This document shows positions 19,151 to 24,924 of a stretch of DNA of 34,081 nucleotides, in pieces; positions within the stretch are counted from its first letter, which is position 1, and every line of letters begins with the position of its first letter. The DNA comes from Flavobacterium psychrophilum. GTDB taxonomy: Bacteria > Bacteroidota > Bacteroidia > Flavobacteriales > Flavobacteriaceae. Position numbers and translations under genes: made by a program. A model generated the notes under the pieces. The model ran no database searches. It saw only the letters and a list, made by a program, of their open reading frames with translations, and had not been told where the DNA came from. The stretch lies in NCBI GenBank assembly GCA_022729635.1, contig DZAU01000001.1, positions 1 through 34,081 of the forward strand, in the 5' to 3' direction.

Positions 19151-19158
19151 TAACTTTG
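19151..19158 (+). promoter_or_regulatory. bioF promoter (-7 element), near-leaderless
   Basis: TAACTTTG matches TAnnTTTG and ends only 5 bp before the bioF ATG at 19164. Transcription would start at or within a base or two of the ATG, giving a leaderless message. Confidence 0.6.
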
Positions 19159-19163
19159 CCCTT

Positions 19164-20324
19164 ATGAAGTTTCCCAAAAATCTTTTAGCTAAACTCGAAA
19201 CCCGCAAGCAAAACAACGCCTTACGAAAATTGGCTGCGCCAAATGATTTAATCGATTTTGCTTCCAATGATTACATTGGATTTTCAAAAAACAAAGCAAT
19301 TTTTGAAGAAACACATCAGTATTTAATTGAAAATAAAATCATCCAAAACGGCGCAACCGGTTCCCGATTATTATCCGGAAATCACAAAGTCTATCAGGAA
19401 ACAGAAGATTTTATTGCCAAATTCCATCAATCAGAAAGCGCCTTGATTTTCAATTCAGGTTATGATGCCAATGTTGGTTTTTTTAGTTCGGTTCCACAAA
19501 AAGGTGACTTGATTTTGTATGACGAGTTGTGTCACGCCTCCATTCGCGATGGAATCCAGCTTTCAAATGCAAAAGCCTATAAATTCAAACACAACGATTT
19601 TGAAGACTTAGAAAAACGGCTTCGACAAGCTCAGCCTGACAGCGTTTTTGGAGAAGTGTATATTGTTACCGAAAGTGTTTTTTCTATGGATGGCGACACG
19701 CCAAATCTCGAAGAATTGGGGCAACTTTCGGAGAAGTACAATTGTCATTTGGTAATTGACGAAGCACATTCGTTAGGAGTTTTCGGCGATAAAGGAGAAG
19801 GATTGGTTCAAATGCTGGGTTTGCAAGATCAAGTTTTTGCTCGAATAATGACTTTAGGGAAAGGACTAGGATGCCACGGAGCAGCGATTTTAGGCTCGTC
19901 AGAATTGAAGGATTATCTCGTCAATTTTGCCCGAAGTTTTATTTATTCCACGGGACTTTCTCCGCATTCAGTAGCAACGATTTTAATCGCATATCAACAT
20001 TTGGAAACAGAAAAAATCAACATTAAAAAACTTCGGGAAAATATCATTCATTTCAATCAAGAAAAGAATCTCATGGGATTGAAACCTATGTTTGTCCGAA
20101 GCAAATCAGCCATTCAAAGTGCCATAATTCCGGGAAATCAAAACGTAAAATCAATAGCAAAGCAATTACAAAAAAAAGGTTTCGATGTAAAAGCCATCCT
20201 ATCGCCAACTGTTCCTGAAGGTCAGGAACGATTGAGGTTTTGTTTGCATAGTTTTAATTCGAAAGAAGAAATATCGGAAGTGTTGGGTTTGTTGCGTACT
20301 TTTGTGTTTGAGCCCACGGATTAA
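19164..20324 (+). CDS. bioF: 8-amino-7-oxononanoate synthase (KAPA synthase)
   Basis: A 386-residue PLP enzyme condensing pimeloyl thioester with L-alanine, the first ring-building step of biotin synthesis. The alpha-oxoamine synthase features are DFASNDYIGFS (31-41), NGATGSRLLSGNH (62-74), DEAHSLGVFG (199-208) and the PLP lysine Lys233 in TLGKGLGCHGAAI. Residues 152-160 (RLRQAQPDS) are encoded by an in-frame palindromic repeat between two conserved blocks. The final residues (EPTD) and the stop codon come from the ACGGATT repeat array that begins the GxxExxY unit, so the native 3' end may have been replaced. Followed by the GxxExxY gene, bioD and bioA on the same strand. Confidence 0.93.
   Translation: MKFPKNLLAKLETRKQNNALRKLAAPNDLIDFASNDYIGFSKNKAIFEETHQYLIENKIIQNGATGSRLLSGNHKVYQETEDFIAKFHQSESALIFNSGYDANVGFFSSVPQKGDLILYDELCHASIRDGIQLSNAKAYKFKHNDFEDLEKRLRQAQPDSVFGEVYIVTESVFSMDGDTPNLEELGQLSEKYNCHLVIDEAHSLGVFGDKGEGLVQMLGLQDQVFARIMTLGKGLGCHGAAILGSSELKDYLVNFARSFIYSTGLSPHSVATILIAYQHLETEKINIKKLRENIIHFNQEKNLMGLKPMFVRSKSAIQSAIIPGNQNVKSIAKQLQKKGFDVKAILSPTVPEGQERLRFCLHSFNSKEEISEVLGLLRTFVFEPTD
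19619..19641. repeat. In-frame palindromic repeat in bioF
   Basis: Contains GCTTCGACAAGCTCAGCCTG, a member of the GCTTCGACAGGCTCAG family also found in the ketoacyl synthase gene at 23802-23820. Read as RLRQAQPDS. Confidence 0.85.
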
Positions 20325-20360
20325 ACGGATTAAACGGATTTTAACTGATTTGCACAGATT
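20313..20360. repeat. ACGGATT array, left flank of the GxxExxY gene
   Basis: Units ACGGATTAA, ACGGATTAA, ACGGATTTTA, ACTGATTTGC and ACAGATT at 9-11-bp steps. It is inverted relative to the right flank at 20768-20797. It contains the bioF stop and ends 4 bp before the GxxExxY ATG. Confidence 0.85.
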
Positions 20361-20364
20361 GATT

Positions 20365-20766
20365 ATGACAAATTTATTACACAAATCTATTACAGATGCA
20401 ATATTAAAAGTTTATTATGATGTTTATAATGAATTAGGTTTTGGCTTTTTAGAAAAAGTATATCAAAATGCTATGTACTTTGAACTAAAATCTTTAGGAT
20501 ATAAAGTTGAAGCACAAAGTCAAATTAAAGTATATTTCAAAAAACAATTAGTGGGTGAATATTACTCAGATTTACTTGTTGAAGATAAAGTACTTGTTGA
20601 ATTGAAAGCCACTGAATTGCTTATGAATGTTCACGTTGCGCAAATAATGAATTATCTAAAAGCGACACCAATTGAAGTTGGATTGTTATTAAATTTTGGA
20701 GAAGAACCAGAGTTCAAAAGAATAATTTATACAAACGATAGAAAAATTAACATAAAAAATCAGTGA
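20365..20766 (+). CDS. GxxExxY protein (PD-(D/E)xK nuclease-fold)
   Basis: A 133-residue protein of the GxxExxY family, predicted to have the PD-(D/E)xK nuclease fold. The family motif is GFLEKVY (Gly27, Glu30, Tyr33), followed by a plausible active-site set: Asp69 (YYSDLLVED) and Glu79-x-Lys81 (VELKATE). The ATG at 20365 (MTNLLHKSITDAIL) is preferred; a longer frame opening at 20302 would translate the flanking repeat and overlap bioF. It interrupts the biotin genes and looks more AT-rich than they do. Inverted ACGGATT arrays flank it, and the right one starts at its stop codon. This resembles a small mobile or domesticated unit, although no biochemical function is established for the family as far as I know. 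Confidence 0.9.
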   Translation: MTNLLHKSITDAILKVYYDVYNELGFGFLEKVYQNAMYFELKSLGYKVEAQSQIKVYFKKQLVGEYYSDLLVEDKVLVELKATELLMNVHVAQIMNYLKATPIEVGLLLNFGEEPEFKRIIYTNDRKINIKNQ

Positions 20767-20767
20767 T

Positions 20768-20797
20768 AATCCGTTAAAAATCCGTTTTATCCGTGGC
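20768..20797. repeat. AATCCGT array, right flank of the GxxExxY gene
   Basis: AATCCGTTAAAAATCCGTTT followed by TATCCGTGGC, the inverted counterpart of the left flank at 20313-20360. It lies between the GxxExxY stop and the bioD ATG. Confidence 0.85.
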
Positions 20798-20804
20798 AAA
20801 CACT

Positions 20805-21443
20805 ATGAAACTATTCATTACAGGAATATCAACCAATGTAGGCAAAACCATTGCCTCTGCCATAATTGTCGAAGCGCTCGAAGCTGATTATTGGAAACCT
20901 ATTCAAGCGGGTGATTTGGATAATTCCGATAGTCTTAAAATCAAGAGTTATATTACAAATGACGGCCATCCTGAGCATAGTCGAAGGACAGTTATTCACG
21001 AAAACAGTTATAAACTCAACACACCAGCCAGTCCTCATCTTGCGGCTGAATTAGACGGAATTACCATCGATTTAAAACAAATAAAAGAACCTCAAACTGA
21101 AAATCATCTAGTTATTGAAGGCGCAGGAGGGATTTTGGTTCCAATAAATGAAACGGATTGTGTTATAGATTTAATCAAAAAAGATTATAAAGTAATAGTG
21201 GTTTCTCGGCATTATTTGGGAAGTATCAACCACACTTTGCTAACTGTTGAAGCTCTAAAAAGCAGAAAATTAAAAATTGCAGGAATTATTTTTAGTGGTG
21301 ACAAAAACGAATCTTCAGAAGCAATTATTTTGAATAAAACCGGAGTCAAATGCATTGGAAGAATAGAAGAAGAACCTTATTTTGATGCTAACGTCATTCG
21401 AGAATATGCAAATTTGTTTAGGGAAAATTTGTTAAATTTATAA
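20805..21443 (+). CDS. bioD: Dethiobiotin synthetase
   Basis: A 212-residue ATP-dependent carboxylase that closes the ureido ring of dethiobiotin from DAPA, CO2 and ATP. The P-loop is GISTNVGKT (7-15), followed by DYWKPIQAGDLDNSDS (28-43) and EGAGGILVPI (105-114). The start is ATG 20805; a GTG at 20793 lies inside the flanking repeat and is rejected. Residues about 53-61 (DGHPEHSRR) come from an in-frame repeat placed in a surface loop before the conserved SY.L..PASPHLAA block. It lies 2 bp upstream of bioA, so the two are coupled. Confidence 0.95.
   Translation: MKLFITGISTNVGKTIASAIIVEALEADYWKPIQAGDLDNSDSLKIKSYITNDGHPEHSRRTVIHENSYKLNTPASPHLAAELDGITIDLKQIKEPQTENHLVIEGAGGILVPINETDCVIDLIKKDYKVIVVSRHYLGSINHTLLTVEALKSRKLKIAGIIFSGDKNESSEAIILNKTGVKCIGRIEEEPYFDANVIREYANLFRENLLNL
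20966..20990. repeat. In-frame palindromic repeat in bioD
   Basis: Contains CATCCTGAGCATAGTCGAAG, resembling the reverse strand of the GCTTCGACAGGCTCAG family. Read as HPEHSRRTV. Confidence 0.8.
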
Positions 21444-21445
21444 TT

Positions 21446-22750
21446 ATGAACAATCCAAAAGTTCCCCCTTCGGGGGTTAGGGGGCTTATCGAAAGAGACC
21501 AAAAACACCTTTGGCATCCTTATACTCAGCACAAAACTGCAGCGCTTCCTATTGCAATAAAAAGAGGAGAAGGCGCTTTGCTATGGGACGAAAACAACAA
21601 AGAATATATCGACGCAATTGCTTCTTGGTGGGTTAATCCTTACGGACATTCCAATAAATTTATTGCCGATGCTATTTATAAACAATTAACGACTTTAGAA
21701 CATGTGTTATTTGGCGGATTTACTCATGAACCAGCCATAGTTTTGGCTGAAAAACTGTTTGAAATTTTACCAAAAAACCAAAAAAAATTATTCTTTTCAG
21801 ATAATGGTTCTACGGCTGTGGAAGTAGCAATAAAGGTCGCCTTTCAATATTTTTTCAATAAAGGAGAGAAGAAAACCACGATTATTGCTTTCGAAAACGC
21901 CTTTCACGGAGATACTTTTGCCGCAATGGCAGCAAGCGGAATTTCCTTTTTCACCTCAGCTTTTCAAGGAATGTTGATTGATGTGGTGCGGATTCCGGTT
22001 CCAATAAAAGGTCAGGAACAAGAAAGTTTTAACGCTTTGACGGAAGCCATAAATAATAATAATTGCGCAGGTTTTATTTTTGAGCCTTTGGTTCAAGGAG
22101 CTGCCGGAATGGTAATGTACGAACCAGATTCACTCGACGAATTAATTAAAATTTGCCAGAGAAATAATGTGCTCACGATTGCCGATGAAGTGATGACGGG
22201 TTTTGGAAAAACAGGGCAACCATTCGCCTGTGATTATCTCACTGAAGAGCCAGATATGATGTGTTTGTCGAAAGCTTTGACTGGCGGAACAATCCCAATG
22301 GCGATTACCACTTTTACCCAAGACATTTTCGAGGCTTTTTATGATGAAGACATCAATAAGGCCTTGTTTCACGGACATACTTTTACGGCAAATCCAACGG
22401 GTTGTGCAGCGGCTTTGGCGAGTTTAGAACTATTGCAAACTCAAGAAATACAAAATAATATTGCCCGAATAAATAAAAGCCATTTATACTTTCAAAACCA
22501 CATTAAGAATCATCCAAAAGTGACCACAACTCGAGTGTTGGGAGTGATTTTTGCTTTGGAAATAAAAACTGAAAATTCGGCAAGTTATTATGGCACTTTG
22601 CGCAACAAACTCTATGATTTTTTTATCGAAAACGGAATAATCTTGCGACCTGTTGGCAATATTGTTTATATTTTGCCACCATACATCATCACTGATGAGC
22701 AATTGCAAAAAGTGTATAAAGTGGTCGAAAAAGCAATGGAAATAGTTTAA
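21446..22750 (+). CDS. bioA: Adenosylmethionine-8-amino-7-oxononanoate aminotransferase
   Basis: A 434-residue class III PLP aminotransferase that converts KAPA to DAPA with S-adenosylmethionine as amino donor. It has HLWHPYTQHKT (21-31), ASWWVNPYGHSN (59-70), FSDNGSTAVEVAIK (117-130), DEVMTGFGKTG (247-257) and the PLP lysine Lys276 in LSKALTGG. Residues about 3-14 ([12 protein letters not shown]) precede the usual ERD.HLWHPYTQ start and are encoded by an in-frame copy of the metG-type repeat. The repeat has therefore extended the N-terminus right after the start codon. Order bioF-(GxxExxY)-bioD-bioA; bioB is not in the window. Confidence 0.96.
   Translation: MNNPKVPPSGVRGLIERDQKHLWHPYTQHKTAALPIAIKRGEGALLWDENNKEYIDAIASWWVNPYGHSNKFIADAIYKQLTTLEHVLFGGFTHEPAIVLAEKLFEILPKNQKKLFFSDNGSTAVEVAIKVAFQYFFNKGEKKTTIIAFENAFHGDTFAAMAASGISFFTSAFQGMLIDVVRIPVPIKGQEQESFNALTEAINNNNCAGFIFEPLVQGAAGMVMYEPDSLDELIKICQRNNVLTIADEVMTGFGKTGQPFACDYLTEEPDMMCLSKALTGGTIPMAITTFTQDIFEAFYDEDINKALFHGHTFTANPTGCAAALASLELLQTQEIQNNIARINKSHLYFQNHIKNHPKVTTTRVLGVIFALEIKTENSASYYGTLRNKLYDFFIENGIILRPVGNIVYILPPYIITDEQLQKVYKVVEKAMEIV
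21461..21486. repeat. In-frame palindromic repeat in the bioA 5' end
   Basis: Exact reverse complement, 26 of 26 bases, of 4530-4555 in metG; contains TTCCCCCTTCGGGGGTTAGG. It starts 15 bases into bioA and is read as VPPSGVRGL. Confidence 0.92.
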
Positions 22751-22751
22751 T

Positions 22752-22835
22752 TGGCACACAGATTCTACGGATGAAACAGATTAATATATAAAAAATCCGT
22801 GAAAATCTGTTAAAATCAGTCATATCCGTGTGCCA
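22752..22835. repeat. Gene-less ACGGATT-type hairpin element
   Basis: The outer arms TGGCACAC (22752-22759) and GTGTGCCA (22828-22835) are perfect inverted complements. Inside, both halves consist of ACGGAT/ACAGATT/ACTGATT-like units at about 10-11-bp steps in inverted orientation, as in the flanks of the GxxExxY gene. It begins 1 bp after the bioA stop and fills most of the gap to the next gene. Confidence 0.85.
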
Positions 22836-22843
22836 TTTTTTAC

Positions 22844-22851
22844 GACCTTTG
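22844..22851 (+). promoter_or_regulatory. Weak candidate promoter for the ketoacyl synthase gene
   Basis: GACCTTTG is one base away from TAnnTTTG and lies 17 bp before the TTG start codon at 22869. No -33 TTG at the usual spacing. Confidence 0.3.
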
Positions 22852-22868
22852 CGCTAAAATAAAAAGCC

Positions 22869-24053
22869 TTGTTTAAAACTATCTCCATAACTTCAATAGC
22901 TTCTATTTCTCCTTTAGGAAATGACTCAAAAACGATTTGGGATAACTATCAAAGTACCAATCATTTTTTCACCAAACATTTTTTAGATCATAAAAACACA
23001 CTTGTTGCCAAATTAGATGATAATTCAAATGAAGAGATTGAGGCATTAAGGCATTCGGATAACAAATATAAATTTTTGGACAAAACGGTTTTGTATGCGA
23101 TGGCTGCTTCTCGAAAAGCCATACAAAATGCGGGTTGGACTTCAAAAGATGTTTTTGGGATTAACATAGGTTCTTCTCGTGGTGCTACTGATTTGTTCGA
23201 AAAACATTATCAAGAATATTTAGAAACAGGCAAAGCACAAACCTTGGCATCACCAACGACCACTTTAGGAAACATTTCCTCTTGGGTGGCTCACGATTTG
23301 CAAAGTTCCGGTCCCGAAATTTCGCATTCGATTACGTGTTCAACCGCTTTGCACGCTTTGTTGAATGGTGTGGCTTGGCTTCGGGCCGGAATGACTGATA
23401 AGTTTTTAGTTGGTGGAAGCGAAGCACCGTTGACTGATTTTACAGTAGCTCAAATGAGAGCTTTGAAAATTTATTCGAATAGCGAAGAAAAAATGCCCTG
23501 CCGTGCTTTGGATTTAGAAAAAAAGCAAAACACTTTGATTCTTGGTGAAGGTGCCGCTGTCTGTTGTTTGGAGGTTGGAAGAAAAAAAAATGCTCTTGCT
23601 TACATTGAAGGAATTGGGTATGCCACCGAAATTTTGGAACATAATATTTCCATTTCGGCAGAAGCGATTTGTTTTCAAAAATCAATGAAAATGGCTTTGC
23701 AAAACACTGATTTATCCGAAGTTGATGTGATTGTAATGCACGCTCCAGGAACAAAAGCTGGAGATTTAACAGAGTTTAAAGCAATTCAGAAAGTTTTTGG
23801 TGCTTCGACAGGCTCAGCACAAGTCAATCTTCCATTACTTACCACCAATAAATGGAAAATTGGACACACTTTTGGGGCTTCGGGAATGTTGAGTATTGAA
23901 ATGACTATTTTGATGATGCAACATCAGAAATTTATTGGAGTTCCTTTTCTAAACCCTGTCAGGGTTTGGAGTCCTGACAGGGTTATAAAAAAAGTATTGG
24001 TAAATTCTGTTGGCTTTGGCGGAAATGCGGTGAGTATTTTGTTGAGTTTGTAA
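22869..24053 (+). CDS. Beta-ketoacyl-ACP synthase family protein with two repeat inserts
   Basis: A 394-residue thiolase-fold enzyme of the KAS I/II type. The catalytic triad is visible: Cys157 (SITCSTALHAL), His291 (VMHAPGTKAGD) and His333 (KIGHTFGASG), so condensing activity is likely. The start is TTG at 22869, because the next ATG would remove the first beta strand (ISITSIASISPLG). Its place after bioA suggests a link to making the pimeloyl precursor of biotin, but that is inference. Two palindromic repeats are read in frame: residues 311-318 (GASTGSAQ) and about 362-372 (NPVRVWSPDRV). The second lies shortly before the conserved C-terminal NSVGFGGNAVSILLS. Confidence 0.88.
   Translation: MFKTISITSIASISPLGNDSKTIWDNYQSTNHFFTKHFLDHKNTLVAKLDDNSNEEIEALRHSDNKYKFLDKTVLYAMAASRKAIQNAGWTSKDVFGINIGSSRGATDLFEKHYQEYLETGKAQTLASPTTTLGNISSWVAHDLQSSGPEISHSITCSTALHALLNGVAWLRAGMTDKFLVGGSEAPLTDFTVAQMRALKIYSNSEEKMPCRALDLEKKQNTLILGEGAAVCCLEVGRKKNALAYIEGIGYATEILEHNISISAEAICFQKSMKMALQNTDLSEVDVIVMHAPGTKAGDLTEFKAIQKVFGASTGSAQVNLPLLTTNKWKIGHTFGASGMLSIEMTILMMQHQKFIGVPFLNPVRVWSPDRVIKKVLVNSVGFGGNAVSILLSL
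23802..23820. repeat. In-frame palindromic repeat in the ketoacyl synthase gene (1)
   Basis: GCTTCGACAGGCTCAGCAC; the first 16 bases differ by one base from the bioF repeat at 19619. Read as ASTGSA, in a different frame from the bioF copy. Confidence 0.8.
23952..23984. repeat. In-frame palindromic repeat in the ketoacyl synthase gene (2)
   Basis: Perfect 12-bp arms AACCCTGTCAGG and CCTGACAGGGTT around a 9-nt loop. Read in frame as NPVRVWSPDRV. Confidence 0.9.
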
Positions 24054-24125
24054 AATATATTCCGTGTTCGGTTGCATCGTTCCTTTTTTTCTGTATTCCA
24101 TTGCGACTGAATACTCATAAACGGA

Positions 24126-24602
24126 TTACTGATTACTAGTTTCCAGCTCTTTTACTTTATCGTAAACTAGATTGCTTTCAAATCCTCGTCTGAGCATAAA
24201 ATCACAGAACTTTTTTCTTTTTTTTAGGGTGTTTTTTTCTCGGATGATTTCCCAATGTTGCTCTGCCAAAGCGTGGAATGTTACCAAATATTCATCTGGA
24301 GTGATTTCTTTGAGGGCAAGATTAATCAGATTTTGCGATATTTTTTTTGACTTTAATTCGTTTGTAATTCTAATTTTTCCCCAATGTTTGATTCGGTGCT
24401 TTCCTCTGGCAAAACTGCAAGCAAAACGTTCTTCGCTGAGAAAATTGGACGCAATGAGATGTACCATAATAACATCTATTTCTTCTGAATCCATTTTCAT
24501 TTTGCGTAGTTTAGAAACGGTTTCTTCATGGCAACGTTCTTGATAGGAGCAAAAATACTCTATCTTTTGTATGGCTTCTTTAATAGAAAAAACGTCTTTC
24601 AT
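24126..24602 (-). CDS. recX: Regulatory protein RecX
   Basis: A 158-residue RecX-family protein, which modulates RecA filament growth by direct binding. It consists of repeated three-helix units, with hallmarks YCSYQERCHEE-like FCSYQERCHEETVSKL near the start, FLSEERFACSFARGKHRIKHWGKIRI in the middle, and KKRKKFCDFMLRRGFESNLVYD near the end. The start chosen is ATG 24602 (MKDVFSIKEA). An in-frame ATG at 24641 adds 13 unconserved residues and sits one base after a plausible -7 element, so it would probably not be transcribed. recA is not in the window. Confidence 0.92.
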   Translation of the reverse strand: MKDVFSIKEAIQKIEYFCSYQERCHEETVSKLRKMKMDSEEIDVIMVHLIASNFLSEERFACSFARGKHRIKHWGKIRITNELKSKKISQNLINLALKEITPDEYLVTFHALAEQHWEIIREKNTLKKRKKFCDFMLRRGFESNLVYDKVKELETSNQ

Positions 24603-24642
24603 TTGCGCAGAAGGTTTAAAAAAATTCAGGGTATTCAGCATT

Positions 24643-24672
24643 CAAATTTCGTTTTTTTAATTGAATTTTCAA
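24643..24672 (-). promoter_or_regulatory. Candidate recX promoter
   Basis: On the minus strand: TTG (24672-24670), 19 bp, then GAAATTTG (24650-24643), one base off TTG-N19-TAnnTTTG. It supports the 24602 start. The remaining gap to 24924 holds no convincing gene; a 58-codon minus-strand frame (24635-24811) is discussed under findings. Confidence 0.45.
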
Positions 24673-24924
24673 ATTCTTCCTTTTTTTTAGCTGTTACTAA
24701 TTTAGATTCAATCTGTTTTTCAGTCAATTGCCATCTAATTTCCCTTAAAAATTTGGATAAGTAATAATTTTCATGTTTTTTTGCGGTTTCGGAGTTATTA
24801 GGGGATAACATCAATAAAAGGGGCAAAAACAAGTAAGGAAAACAATTAAAACAACACGACTCTGTTAAATACTTTAGCAGAATGTTTTTTTTTGGTTTGA
24901 TCTTGCTGATATTTAATAAAGTAT

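Noticed and set aside
20313..20360. CRISPR-like array
   Set aside because: Units repeat every 9-11 bp without spacers of CRISPR length, and there are no cas genes nearby.
20302..20364. Extension of the GxxExxY protein upstream to 20302
   Set aside because: It would translate the ACGGATT array and overlap bioF; ATG 20365 gives the family start.
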